From the NCBI GenBank assembly GCA_964649195.1, contig CAZYPK010000006.1, positions 7,296 to 71,295 of the forward strand: a stretch of 64,000 nt of DNA, given 5' to 3'. This DNA is from JTS-RE9 sp964649195 (GTDB taxonomy: Bacteria; Planctomycetota; Phycisphaerae; Phycisphaerales; Phycisphaeraceae). Below are positions 9,541 through 17,846 of this stretch, in pieces; the stretch's first letter is position 1; every line of letters starts with the position of its first letter. The translations under genes were made by a program, and so were the position numbers. The notes under the pieces are model-generated. The model was not told where the DNA came from, ran no database searches, and worked only from the letters and a program-made list of their open reading frames with translations.

Positions 9541-9755
9541 GAGCCGCGACTCAACGAGTCGCGGACGTGCTCGGCCTGAAGGAGCGTCGATCGCGCGATG
9601 GATGAACAGCGTCCATCGCGCGGCGGATGAGCGGCAGGCGCGGTGGTCGCCCGGTTGCGAAGGGTGATGTCTGTCGTGTTCGAGTTCCGCTGTCGAAGGT
9701 GTGCATGGACCACCCTTGAGGCTGTTCACGTCCGCGACTCGTTGAGTCGCGGCTC
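9541..9755. mobile_element. 215-bp MITE-like element with 29-bp perfect inverted ends (family E, full copy)
   Basis: The left end 9541-9569 (GAGCCGCGACTCAACGAGTC onwards) and the right end 9727-9755 are perfect inverted copies, and each end is itself a palindrome around ACTCAACGAGT. A second copy at 10938-11076 shares the right 138 bases in direct orientation but lacks the left end. No ORF inside is credible. Confidence 0.7.
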
Positions 9756-9972
9756 GGAGGTGTTGCATCGCGTCCCGGCCCAGGGGACCAACAGCTATCA
9801 GTTGCTTCACCTTGCTTCGTGCGCCTGGGCCGGGGCTTGCGCAGAGCTTCAGCCCCAGCCACCCGGAATGATATCTTGCCACAAAAGAGGGGCATGCCCG
9901 CTGGTTGTCGGTTTCGATGGCGACGATGTTTGTGGCCGATGATGAGTATAGAATGCCATCGGAGATCATCAC
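9756..9972. other. Spacer with a partial element arm
   Basis: The part around 9829-9876 (GGCCGGGGCTTGCGCAGAGC and a later CCCCAGCCACCCGGAAT) is similar to the right arm of the element at 10715-10909. The rest should hold the promoter of the toxin-antitoxin pair; no convincing -35/-10 pair is seen. Confidence 0.5.
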
Positions 9973-10200
9973 ATGATTCAGACCATCGAAGCCGTGGTGG
10001 ATATCAACGGGTGCGTGAGGCTGCTGGGCAAGGTGGAGTTGACCGGTCCGCGCCGCGCCTTGTTGACCATTTTGGAGGAGCCGGCGGAGACTCCGGGGGT
10101 GATGCCGGGGGAAGCGGCGCTGCTCTCCGAGGCTGCGTTGTCGGACTGGAATCGTGCGGAGGAGGATGAAGCGTGGTCTCACCTTCAATCGGAGAAGTGA
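9973..10200 (+). CDS. Antitoxin of a MazEF/PemIK-like pair
   Basis: 75 residues with a GGAG SD 9-12 bases before the ATG. The N-terminus (IEAVVDINGCVRLLGKVELTGPRRALLTILEE) resembles short AbrB/DUF104-like antitoxins: a beta strand, 'G.v.l.g.v.l.gpr.al.til'. The tail (LSDWNRAEEDEAWSHLQ) is the acidic helix expected to mask the toxin. The stop codon overlaps the toxin start region by 28 bases, the usual coupling for such pairs. Because the toxin is interrupted, this antitoxin probably has no active partner in this locus. Confidence 0.75.
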   Translation: MIQTIEAVVDINGCVRLLGKVELTGPRRALLTILEEPAETPGVMPGEAALLSEAALSDWNRAEEDEAWSHLQSEK

Positions 10201-10658
10201 TTCTCCTGCCTTTCCCATTTTCCAAACCTGAGTTTCGGATAAGCCCCGCCCGGAAGGGCGCGGGCCAAAGCGTGTCCGATCAACAGCGAATTCGAAAGCC
10301 TGCAAGGGGAATTCAAACCGGCAATCGAGTTTTGATTCGTCAACGGGCCGCGAATCGAACACCCCTTGGCCCGCGCCCTTCCGGGCGGGGCTTAAACGAA
10401 ACTCAGGTTCCGATCTTTCCCGGGATCCTGTGCCAGGTCACGAGCAATCCTTACGGAGATCCGCTGGCTCATCCGATTCGGGATTCGGATTTCGAGCGTG
10501 GCGGCCTGCGCAAGGAAAGTGCTGCAAGACCGGGCAAGCTGTTTACGGCCAGTTCATCGTTGATGACTCGTTCCGTCGGTCGCCTCAACGCCGCCGCCCG
10601 CCAACGGCTGCTCACCGCCGTGGTGGCGATGTTCAAGGTGGATGATGCCGGGATATAG
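10173..10658 (+). pseudogene. MazF/PemK-like toxin with an in-frame palindromic insertion
   Basis: A single open frame of 161 codons with a GTG start and an SD GGAGGA at about 8-13 bases upstream. Residues 1-17 (VSPSIGEVILLPFPFS) are the classic N-terminus of PemK/MazF-like endoribonucleases. Residues ~84-158 are their C-terminal part (ILCQVTSNPYGDPLAHPIRD, GGLRKES.ARPGKLFTA, VGRLNAAARQRLLTAVVAMF). Residues 19-79 are encoded by the 181-bp inverted-repeat element at 10227-10407. The conserved segment that normally follows the N-terminus (a K.RPA.VL motif) is missing, so the event was insertion with loss or replacement. The frame stays open, but loss of the core strand probably inactivates the toxin. 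An alternative is a divergent toxin with an extra loop, which is less likely. Confidence 0.8.
10227..10407. mobile_element. 181-bp palindromic element (family D) inside the toxin gene
   Basis: The left arm 10227-10268 begins CCTGAGTTTCGGATAAGCCC and the right arm 10366-10407 is its inverted copy; the 42-bp arms differ at about three positions. A one-arm copy occurs at 63613-63656. No transposase lies inside. The right end has the inner palindrome GCCCGCGCCCTTCCGGGCGG. Confidence 0.8.
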
Positions 10659-11091
10659 CCGCCACATGCAAATCGGATTGATAGTGATGCCATGAACCGC
10701 TTGTCGGTCTTGAACCTGAGAACTTTTGAGTGGCTGGGACCGCTTCGGGTGGGGCCGCTTCGGCTGGCTGGGGTTGAGTCCGCGAAGCCCCGGCCCGGAT
10801 GCGCGAAGCAAGGCGGCGCAACTGAAGGCTGAACACGGAATGCTGAATGCTGAAGGTCGCCTGGCCGGGGCTTGCGCAAAGCCCCAGCCACCCGGAATAA
10901 GTTCTCAGGCTCCTTGCAGGAAGCCTCGGCTGCGGTGTGAGCGGCAGTCGCGGTGGTCGCCCGGTTGCGAAGGGTGATGTCTGTCGTGTTCGAGTTCCGC
11001 CGTCGAAGGTGTCCCTGACCACCCTTGAGGCTGTTCACGTCCGCGACTCGTTGAGTCGCGGCTCGGAGGTGTTGCGTCGTTCTCCGACCGT
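10659..11091. repeat. Repeat-filled spacer: CCTGAG-type element and truncated family E copy
   Basis: No gene. 10715-10909 is an imperfect inverted-repeat element of 195 bp whose ends both read CCTGAGAACTT and then GTGGCTGG. 10938-11076 is the truncated copy of the element at 9541-9755. The region ends at the stop codon of the leftward ankyrin gene. Confidence 0.65.
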
Positions 11092-11640
11092 TCACTCCGT
11101 GGCGCCGGCCTTCTTCAGTTCCGCGATGATGGCCTTGTCCGAGGCCAGGCCCAGGGCGGTGTTGCCCAGTTTGTCCTTGATGTTCAAGTCGGCGCCGGCT
11201 TTGACGAGGACCTTGACCGCATCGACGCGGCCGTTGGCGGCGGCCAGGTGAAGGGCGGTGCGCTGGCGGCCTTTTTCGGTCAGGTTCAGGTCGGCCTGCT
11301 TGGCCACGAGCATCTGGAGGACCTTGCCGTGGCCTTCAAAGGCGGCCATGTGGGCGGCGGTGAAGCCGGGGAAGGTGCGGAACTCGAGCCGGACGTTGAC
11401 ATCGACATCCTTGGCCGCCAGGATTTTCCTCATGGCCGCCAGGTCGTTTTCAAAGGCGGCGACATGGATCGGCTCGGCCGCATCGCGCCACTTGGAGGCG
11501 GGCAGCTTCTTGGGCGGCGCCTTCTTGGCGTCATCCTTCTTCTGCGCCACGGCGGGCATCGCCGCGAAACTCAGCAGGAGCGCGACGCAGGCGACAAGGC
11601 GAACGGTCAGGCGGGTGGCATGATCGGGGCGAGGATTCAT
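11092..11640 (-). CDS. Secreted ankyrin-repeat protein
   Basis: 182 residues from the ATG at 11640, preceded by GGAG about 9 bases upstream; an upstream in-frame ATG (11673) lacks a signal peptide and SD. Signal peptide residues ~10-33 (LTVRLVACVALLLSFAAMPAVAQ), then a Lys-rich stretch and about three ankyrin repeats (EPIHVAAFENDLAAMRKIL, AAHMAAFEGHGKVLQMLV, TALHLAAANGRVDAVKVLVKAGADLN, then NTALGLA). It is probably a periplasmic or secreted protein-interaction module; the partner is unknown. It is transcribed opposite to its neighbours. Confidence 0.88.
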   Translation of the reverse strand: MNPRPDHATRLTVRLVACVALLLSFAAMPAVAQKKDDAKKAPPKKLPASKWRDAAEPIHVAAFENDLAAMRKILAAKDVDVNVRLEFRTFPGFTAAHMAAFEGHGKVLQMLVAKQADLNLTEKGRQRTALHLAAANGRVDAVKVLVKAGADLNIKDKLGNTALGLASDKAIIAELKKAGATE

Positions 11641-11673
11641 GGCGAGGTCTCCAAATAGGACAGGTTCACGCAT

Positions 11674-12030
11674 CGGATTCTAGCGTCATCCGGTTTCATG
11701 CCAAGAAAAATCTGAATGGCAGCGGCAGAGGCAGATTCTGACATTGTGACTTCTGCGCACGGCGCACAGAAGCAAAGCTCCAAATCACAATCACCAAATC
11801 TCAAACAAGCTCCAAGCAAGGCGGAATCAATTCAAAGGGCGGAAACACACCGACTCGCCGTCCACGGGCAGGCCATTCGAGGCCTTGCTTGAAATTTGGA
11901 GCTTGTTTGGAATTCGAACTTTGTCATTTGGAGTTTCCCAACGAAAGCGGGGGCGGAGAACCAAACGGACCTGTGACCTGCAACCGGTCAATGGCCCGGA
12001 TTTCAATCATCTCTTATACTCCTGCCCCAT
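11674..12030. other. Spacer with a long imperfect inverted repeat
   Basis: No gene. The sequence around 11780-11822 (CAAACAAGCTCCAAGCAAGG) is complementary to 11882-11912 (GCCTTGCTTG, GGAGCTTGTTTG), so the region folds into a hairpin with ~70-base loop. The phrase GGAGCTTGTTTG also occurs in the heptamer spacers at 47.6 and 48.6 kb. TATACT at 12015-12020 is a possible -10 box for the peptidase gene. Confidence 0.5.
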
Positions 12031-13146
12031 ATGAGCAATTCCAAACCTCCGCGACCGCCCTTTGCCTCACGGCTTTCGGAACTTCAAAAGCGAATTCCCA
12101 ACTGGCGCGCCGATGCGCTGCTGGTCACCCAGCCGCGCGACATCCACTACCTCACCGGTTTCTGCGGCGAGGATAGCTGGGCCATCGTGCCCGCCGCCGG
12201 CAGGAAGGTGATCGTCCTCAGCGACTCCCGCTTTGATGAGGAGATCGATCAGAACGCGCCGCAGGCGGTGAAGATCATCCGCGACACCAAGACCTCGCTG
12301 ATCGACTGCCTCGACAAGGCGCTGCTGCCGCTCAAGGCCCGCTTCATCGCGGTGCAGGAGCAGTACCTGACGCTGTCGCTGGTCGGCAGGCTGCGCGACA
12401 AGGTGAAAGGGGCGACCTTCATTCCCGTGAGCGACGGCCTGCTCGAACAGCGCTCGGTCAAGGACGCCACGGAGATCGCCAGCCTGCGCAAGGCGGTGAA
12501 GATTCAGCAGCAGGCGTTCAAGGATCTGCTGGGCTACGTGAAGCCGGGCATGACCGAGTTGCAGGCCGCCGCGTATCTGGAGTTTCGCATGATGGACATG
12601 GGGGCGTCAGGCCCGGCGTTTCAGTCCATCGTCGGCGCCGGCGCCAACGCCAGCCTGCCGCACTATCGCCCCGGCGTTGCCAAACTGGAGAAGAACAACA
12701 TCCTGCTCATCGACTGGGGCGCCCGCTACGAGGGATATCACAGCGACATGACCCGCACCATCGCCTTTGGCAGGATGCCGGCGAAAATTCAGGACATCTA
12801 CAAGGTCGTGCACGAAGCCCAGCAGGCCGCCATCGACGCCATCGGCCCGGGCAAATCGTGCAAGGAGATCGACACCATCTCCCGCGACATCATCAACAAG
12901 GCCGGTTACGAAAAACAATTCCAGCACGGCCTGGGTCACGGCATCGGCCTGCAAATCCACGAACAACCCCGGCTCGGCGGCGCCTCCGAAGACCTGCTCA
13001 AGCCCGGACAGGTGATCACCATCGAGCCGGGCATCTACCTGCCGGGCATCGGCGGCGTGCGGTTGGAGGATGATGTGCTGGTGACCAAAAAGGGCCACGA
13101 AGTCCTGTGCGATTTGCCCAAAGGCATTGAATCCGCGATTATCTGA
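12031..13146 (+). CDS. pepQ: M24-family Xaa-Pro peptidase
   Basis: 371 residues. The N-terminal creatinase-like domain (residues 10-140, RADALLVTQPRDIHYLTGF) is followed by the pita-bread M24 catalytic domain. The metal ligands are visible: LIDWGARYEGYHSDMTRT (two Asp), HGLGHGIGLQIHE (His) and ITIEPGIYLPGIGGVRLEDD (two Glu). It is a cytoplasmic dinuclear-metal peptidase releasing residues before proline. It lies directly before accB-accC, a conserved bacterial neighbourhood (often with efp, which is absent here). The symbol is assigned by similarity; pepP or ypdF is possible. Confidence 0.92.
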   Translation: MSNSKPPRPPFASRLSELQKRIPNWRADALLVTQPRDIHYLTGFCGEDSWAIVPAAGRKVIVLSDSRFDEEIDQNAPQAVKIIRDTKTSLIDCLDKALLPLKARFIAVQEQYLTLSLVGRLRDKVKGATFIPVSDGLLEQRSVKDATEIASLRKAVKIQQQAFKDLLGYVKPGMTELQAAAYLEFRMMDMGASGPAFQSIVGAGANASLPHYRPGVAKLEKNNILLIDWGARYEGYHSDMTRTIAFGRMPAKIQDIYKVVHEAQQAAIDAIGPGKSCKEIDTISRDIINKAGYEKQFQHGLGHGIGLQIHEQPRLGGASEDLLKPGQVITIEPGIYLPGIGGVRLEDDVLVTKKGHEVLCDLPKGIESAII

Positions 13147-13331
13147 AAGACAGCGGGTGTCGGGTATCGGGTGTCGGGTGTCGGGTGTCGGATTTGGGAT
13201 TTTGCTGGGAGCCTTGAGGGGCAGAACGTGGACGTTACCAGCACCCGATACCCGACACACCCGAAACCCGAAACCCGAAACCCGATACCCAAAATCCGAA
13301 ATCCGCAATCCGAAATCCCAAATCCAAAACC
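13147..13331. repeat. Heptamer repeat array S1 between pepQ and accB
   Basis: Seven-base units GGGTGTC/GGGTATC repeat from 13155 to about 13192. They are followed by a ~60-base unrelated core and then by complementary-type units (ACCCGAT, ACCCGAA, ATCCGAA) up to 13330. The two halves can pair into a long hairpin. The accB start codon lies one base after the last unit. Confidence 0.8.
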
Positions 13332-13808
13332 ATGGACCTGAAAAACCTCAAATCCCTGATCAAACTGATGGTTGACAACGGGTTGACCGAAGTCGATCTC
13401 AAAGATCCCAATGGGGAGAGCATCACGCTCAAACGCGGACATGCCCCCGCCCCCGCCCCCGGACCCGCCCTCGCCCTCGGGGAAGGTGGCGTGCAGTATG
13501 TTGCTGCGCCACCGGCTTACGTTGCTACGCCGCAAGCGGCTGCCACCGCCAAGTCGTCCGATGAGGGACTGGTCACGATCGTCAGCCCGATGGTCGGCAC
13601 GTTCTACGCCTCCTCCAGCCCCGATGCTCCGCCCTTTGTCAACATCGGCGACCGCATCAGCGATGAGAGCGTCGTCTGCCTCGTCGAGGCGATGAAGGTG
13701 TTCAACGAAATCAAGGCCGAGACCGCCGGCGCCATCCACTCCGTCCTCGTCGCCAGCGGACAGGCGGTGGAGTTCGGACAACCGCTGTTCAAGGTGAAGC
13801 CGGGGTGA
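13332..13808 (+). CDS. accB: Biotin carboxyl carrier protein of acetyl-CoA carboxylase
   Basis: 158 residues. The N-terminal region MDLKNLKSLIKLMVDNGLTEVDL is typical of AccB. A Pro/Ala-rich linker (APAPAPGPALALG) joins it to the C-terminal biotinyl domain (VTIVSPMVGTFYASSSPDAPPFVNIGD) with the biotin-attachment motif EAMKVFNEI; the Lys is modified by biotin ligase. It carries carboxybiotin between AccC and the carboxyltransferase in fatty acid synthesis. No SD is clear because the heptamer array reaches to the start codon. Confidence 0.95.
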   Translation: MDLKNLKSLIKLMVDNGLTEVDLKDPNGESITLKRGHAPAPAPGPALALGEGGVQYVAAPPAYVATPQAAATAKSSDEGLVTIVSPMVGTFYASSSPDAPPFVNIGDRISDESVVCLVEAMKVFNEIKAETAGAIHSVLVASGQAVEFGQPLFKVKPG

Positions 13809-13998
13809 GAGCAGGGCCAAGGAAAGAGGGCCTGGGGCCTAGGACGGAGGCGTTTTGTCCCGCTGGTCACTCTAGCCCCTAGTCCCCCAAGTCTTGGACT
13901 CTCCTCCCTAGGCCCCAGGCCCTTCTTCCCCCAGGCCCTCTTTCCTAGGCCCTAGGCCCTCCTCCCTAGGCCCTTCTTCCCCCCAGGCCCTCTTCCTC
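13809..13998. repeat. Heptamer repeat array S2 between accB and accC
   Basis: Units based on CCCTAGG / CCCCAGG and GCCCTCT run from about 13830 to 13998, mainly in one polarity on the right and the opposite on the left (GGCCTAGGAC). It separates two genes normally expressed together and leaves accC with no visible SD. Confidence 0.7.
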
Positions 13999-15348
13999 AT
14001 GTTCTCACGCATCCTCATCGCCAACCGTGGTGAAATCGCCCTGCGGATCATTCGAGCCGCCCGCGCGCTGGGCATCGAATCCGTCGCGGTCTATTCGACG
14101 GCTGACAAGGACTCGGCCCATGTTCGCGTCGCCGACCGCGCCATCTGCATCGGCGGTCCCGCGCCGGCCGATTCATACCTCAACATCCCCCGCCTGATCT
14201 CCGCCGCCGAGGTCGCCAACGTCGATGCCATTCACCCCGGCTACGGGTTCCTCGCGGAAAACAGCCACTTCGCCGAGGTCTGCCGATCATGCAAAATCGA
14301 ATTCATCGGCCCCAGCGTCGAATCCATGTCCATCCTCGGCAACAAGGTCTCCTGCAAGCAGACCGCCATCAAACACAAAGTCCCCACCGCACCCGGCAGC
14401 AAGGGCAAAATCACCGACGAGGAACAGGCCCTGAAAGTCGCCCACGACATCGGCTACCCCGTCATCATCAAGGCGGCGGCGGGCGGCGGCGGGCGCGGCA
14501 TGCGCGTCGCGCACAACGACATCGCCCTGCGCTCGGGCCTCAAACAAGCCATGGCCGAGGCGGAAGCGGGCTTCGGCGATGCCACCGTCTATATCGAAAA
14601 GTTCATCGAAAAGGCCCGACACGTCGAAGTGCAGATCATCGGCGACCAACACGGCAACCTCGTCCACCTCTGGGAACGCGACTGCACCATGCAGCGACGC
14701 CACCAGAAACTCATCGAGGAAGCCCCCTGCCCCGTGCTCACCGAAAAGGAACGCGAGGAAGTCTGTGCCGCCGCGGTGCGCCTGTGCAAGGCGGCGAGCT
14801 ATCACTCGGCAGGCACCGTCGAGTTCCTCATGGATGCCGTCGCGCGGAAGTTCTACCTCATGGAGGTGAACACCCGCGTGCAGGTCGAGCATCCCGTGAC
14901 TGAAATGATCACCGGCATCGACATCGTGAAAACGCAGATCCGAGTCGCCGCCGGCGAGAGACTGGGCTTCACGCAGAAGCAGGTCGAACGCCGGGGCCAC
15001 GCCATGGAGTGCCGCATCAACGCCGAAGACCCCGCCCGAGGCTTCGCCCCGTCGCCGGGCGTCATCACCCAGTTCGACCCGCCCGGCGGCCGGGGCGTCC
15101 GTGTCGATACCCACTGCTACTCAGGCTACCGCGTGCCGCCCAATTACGACTCCATGATCGCCAAGCTCATCGCCTTCGGCGCCACCCGCGAAGAGGTGCT
15201 CGCCACCATGCGAACCGCACTCGCCGAGTTCCGCGTCGATCCCATCAAGACCACCATCCCCCTCCACGCGAGATTGATGAGGCACGGCAACTTCATCAAC
15301 AACGACACCGACATCCACTTCGTCGAACGGCTGCTGGAGCAGAAGTGA
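13999..15348 (+). CDS. accC: Biotin carboxylase subunit of acetyl-CoA carboxylase
   Basis: 449 residues, the normal length. The start MFSRILIANRGEIALRIIRAARALGIESVAVYS is canonical. The ATP-grasp domain carries the glycine-rich loop AAAGGGGRGMRVA, the motif EKFIEKARHVEVQI and the substrate-binding segment FLMEVNTRVQVEHPVTEMITGID. Residues GHAMECRINAEDP begin the C-terminal domain. It catalyses the ATP- and bicarbonate-dependent carboxylation of biotin on AccB. It is co-oriented with accB, although the S2 array lies between them. Confidence 0.97.
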   Translation: MFSRILIANRGEIALRIIRAARALGIESVAVYSTADKDSAHVRVADRAICIGGPAPADSYLNIPRLISAAEVANVDAIHPGYGFLAENSHFAEVCRSCKIEFIGPSVESMSILGNKVSCKQTAIKHKVPTAPGSKGKITDEEQALKVAHDIGYPVIIKAAAGGGGRGMRVAHNDIALRSGLKQAMAEAEAGFGDATVYIEKFIEKARHVEVQIIGDQHGNLVHLWERDCTMQRRHQKLIEEAPCPVLTEKEREEVCAAAVRLCKAASYHSAGTVEFLMDAVARKFYLMEVNTRVQVEHPVTEMITGIDIVKTQIRVAAGERLGFTQKQVERRGHAMECRINAEDPARGFAPSPGVITQFDPPGGRGVRVDTHCYSGYRVPPNYDSMIAKLIAFGATREEVLATMRTALAEFRVDPIKTTIPLHARLMRHGNFINNDTDIHFVERLLEQK

Positions 15349-15365
15349 GGAGGGGAGGAAGTCCG

Positions 15366-15674
15366 TTGCCCCAATCACAGCATTATCTTCACATCGGCGG
15401 ACTGATCGCGGCCGGTTTTGATCGAACCGGACGATACCTGCTTGCCGTTTCGCACAACGGGCGCGGTCTGTTCGATTCCAAGGATTGGACGCGCGTCGCG
15501 AGGGATCATGAGGCTGCGTTTCCTGGAATGAACAGGATCGCAATGGGAATCGGACCGATTGCCGGGGAGCGGATCACGGTTGTCGAAAAGGATTACACGA
15601 CGGATGTCTCTCACATTCATGAGCATACATACGCACGAGCCGGGGGAATGTTCAATATATTATGCTCTGATTAG
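15366..15674 (+). CDS. Small hypothetical protein after accC
   Basis: 102 residues from a TTG start at 15366, chosen because a very strong SD (GAGGAGGGGAGGA, 15346-15358) precedes it by about 7 bases. The sequence (HIGGLIAAGFDRTGRYLLAVSHNGRGLFDSKDW... MNRIAMGIGPIAGERITVVEKD) looks like a small soluble alpha/beta or beta-propeller-blade-like protein; I do not recognise the family. Related small proteins in other bacteria are sometimes immunity or accessory factors, but nothing here proves that. The SD overlaps the accC stop, which suggests cotranscription. Confidence 0.6.
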   Translation: MPQSQHYLHIGGLIAAGFDRTGRYLLAVSHNGRGLFDSKDWTRVARDHEAAFPGMNRIAMGIGPIAGERITVVEKDYTTDVSHIHEHTYARAGGMFNILCSD

Positions 15675-16594
15675 TATGGCACTGCGGTCAAGTAACCAGA
15701 ACACCGTAACCCACGCTTCAGAAGCACGGCAGGTCGATACATGATGTCTAATTCAAGGGCGCTGGAATCGACTGTCATTTGAATCAGACGGCCAACAGGA
15801 GTCATCTTGTCAAGAGCTTACTCAGGAAATCCGCAGAGCGTGTTCTCGAAGCCGATCACACCAGGAGTCCGAGTGCTTCGGGCGTCAGTTCGCCCCTCCA
15901 TTCTGAAACGTGAACAAACTGACTCTCCATTGCCTTTGACCAGGCGATGCTGGCTTCACTCCTGTCACCTTTAGACGGTGAAAGAAGCTGGAAGGTTGCT
16001 TCCACCACCATGACATGTGGGCTGGAGGCACGAAGGCACGCTGACATGCTCAAACGCTTAATCAATTGGCTTGCCGGAACTCCCACCTGATGGTCAAGCT
16101 TGCCATCCAGCATCTTCTCCAAGGAACAACGAGCGAACTTCGCACCCTCGACGAAGACCTGACGGCCGACCTGTATTTCTGGGCGAACCGCCGCACGGCA
16201 CAGCACAGAGGCCTTACGCCGATGGGGCTGCAAGCATCTCAGCCGACGGTGCTGCGGTGGTACGGCGTGGACCTGTCCGCCCTTCCGCGATGCCCGATGT
16301 GTGTACCCGCCGCGACGGTAGGCCCCGTAGCTCAATTCAGGTGAGTTGATACCCAGTGCTCGCATTGTTTCCCTCTGATCGCCTGACATCAAATACGGAC
16401 GAATGCACTATGGCATCCAACAAAGAAGTCATCGGCAAGTACCAATCGTAGTGCGCAACGATCTTTTGCTACAGTGACTGTGGGAGCAGTGTTGTCCCAA
16501 TTGCCGCTGGGCCGACAAGAGAAAGATCGGCTATTGCCCCTCGAAGTGAACCGCGACACCATTCGCAGATGACGAATCTTCCGACGAGGCTCTC
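15675..16594. other. 920-base stretch without a secure gene, upstream of cas6
   Basis: Open frames exist on both strands (minus 15856-16392; plus 16066-16344), but neither has an SD, a recognisable fold or a normal composition. The last ~28 residues of the minus frame (SQFVHVSEWRGELTPEALGLLV) look protein-like and may be the end of a decayed gene. The stretch also holds the expected promoter of the cas6-cas2-cas1 operon; AAAGATCGGCTATTG and TTTTGCTACAGTGAC were inspected without a convincing promoter. Confidence 0.4.
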
Positions 16595-17491
16595 ATGGCC
16601 CAGCTTGCCGACGCGATCCGATCACACCTGGCAACCATCCCGATCCTGCCGCAGCAGTTCCGTCTGGACGTACCGGATATGCCGTACCTCGACGCCTCCC
16701 TGCTGCGCGGCGTGTGGGGCGCGGCACTGCATGATCTTGATCCCGTCGCCTTCCGCGAGATGTTTAAGCCAGACCCTGTCGGAACCGAACGCGATGCCTC
16801 CCGATACGTGGTGCGGCTGACCCGATTTGGAACGGAGTTCATTGTCCAGTGGATTCTCATCGGCGACGCCATTCAATTTGAGCGCAGCCTCAGCCGTGCC
16901 TGGGATATCGCATCAGGCATGGGGCTGGGACGTGATCGCCGCCGGTTTCAAATTCACAGGATTCAGGGCGTCGATCCCGACGGCAATGCCACAGACGCCG
17001 CCGAGCGATGGTCGCTCGACCGATGCGCCTGGCCGGCCTCCATTGCCATCACCGGCCCCTCCCGACTCTCCTTCCCGGGCCCTTTGCGCCTCATGCGCAA
17101 GCCTCCAGGTCAGCGAAACGCCAGAAGCATGCTGATCCTCCAGCCGACCTTGACCGACATCATCGTCAGCGTGCGCCGTCGTTTGGGAACGTTCCTGCCT
17201 GCAACGAGCCAGGACGAGTGGAGAACACTGGCCCGTGCCGCGGAAGATTTGTCACGTGTCATACCCGTCCTCTCCGGCCCCTGGCAACCGTGCGATCTGC
17301 ATCGGCCCAAGGAGGAAGACATACGCCGCGGGGTCCGTGGTTCTCTGCTTTTGCCCCAAGGCCCGGCCGATCTGTGGCCCCTTCTCGCCGCCGCACAGTG
17401 GCTCCATATCGGCAAGAGTACGATCGAGGGATTGGGCCGGATGTTGATCGAACCTGCCTCTCCACCTGTGGATGACCGCATCCGCAAGTAA
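16595..17491 (+). CDS. cas6: CRISPR pre-crRNA endoribonuclease Cas6
   Basis: 298 residues. Two RAMP (ferredoxin-like) halves; the C-terminal glycine-rich loop IGKSTIEGLGRMLIEP (about residues 270-285) is the Cas6 signature. The N-terminal part (FRLDVPDMPYLDASLLRGVWGAALHDLDP) matches Cas6 proteins that sit with type III systems. It would cut pre-crRNA within the repeat, leaving the 8-nt 5' handle AUUGAGAC expected from the array repeat. It is the first gene of the adaptation operon; cas2 starts 40 bases later. The catalytic His cannot be fixed by eye. Confidence 0.87.
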   Translation: MAQLADAIRSHLATIPILPQQFRLDVPDMPYLDASLLRGVWGAALHDLDPVAFREMFKPDPVGTERDASRYVVRLTRFGTEFIVQWILIGDAIQFERSLSRAWDIASGMGLGRDRRRFQIHRIQGVDPDGNATDAAERWSLDRCAWPASIAITGPSRLSFPGPLRLMRKPPGQRNARSMLILQPTLTDIIVSVRRRLGTFLPATSQDEWRTLARAAEDLSRVIPVLSGPWQPCDLHRPKEEDIRRGVRGSLLLPQGPADLWPLLAAAQWLHIGKSTIEGLGRMLIEPASPPVDDRIRK

Positions 17492-17531
17492 CCCAATCTG
17501 TCCGATGCACCTCGCCCCCTGCGTATGACCA

Positions 17532-17846
17532 GTGGTGCGATACGTCATTGCCTACGACATCGCGAGTCCCCGAAGGCTGCGCCGTGTTGCGCGCGTCCTT
17601 GAACGCCACGCGATCCGCACCCAGAAATCCGTCTTCCTCTATGTCGGCAATGATGCGTCGCTCAAGATACTGCTTGATGAGTTGGGCGCCCTCATCAACA
17701 TCCGTGAAGACACCATCCAGGCCTGGCGTCTGGGCGCCGAACAACTCGCCGCGAGTGCCGCGCGAGGAAACGCAACTGTCACCACACCCGCTGCTGCGGT
17801 ATTGCACTCGTCAAGACCTCTCTTTGTCCAAGGGCGTCAAACATGA
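17532..17846 (+). CDS. cas2: CRISPR-associated endoribonuclease Cas2
   Basis: 104 residues. The start VRYVIAYDIASPRRLRRVARVLERHAIRTQKSVFL has the Cas2 ferredoxin-like fold with the first-strand Asp (YDI) and the conserved S/P-R-R-R-V segment. It begins with one of two adjacent GTG codons (17532 or 17535). The stop codon overlaps the cas1 start (ATGA at 17843-17846), so the two are translationally coupled. The C-terminal tail (AARGNATVTTPAAAVLHSS) is longer than usual. Cas2 bridges two Cas1 dimers in the spacer integrase. Confidence 0.9.
   Translation: MVRYVIAYDIASPRRLRRVARVLERHAIRTQKSVFLYVGNDASLKILLDELGALINIREDTIQAWRLGAEQLAASAARGNATVTTPAAAVLHSSRPLFVQGRQT

Noticed and set aside
9551..9895. 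Minus-strand frame in the repeat region
   Set aside because: Made wholly of family E and related repeats; the same words recur at 10.6-11.0 kb.
6922..10362. Very long open frame on the minus strand opposite the PPC-domain gene
   Set aside because: It is the complement of a GC-rich gene with clear signal peptide, SD and domains; its protein is Arg/Gly/His-rich nonsense.
16066..16344. Plus-strand frame before cas6 (LDEDLTADLYFWANRR)
   Set aside because: Some protein-like character, but no SD, no family and a competing minus frame; kept only as an unassigned stretch.
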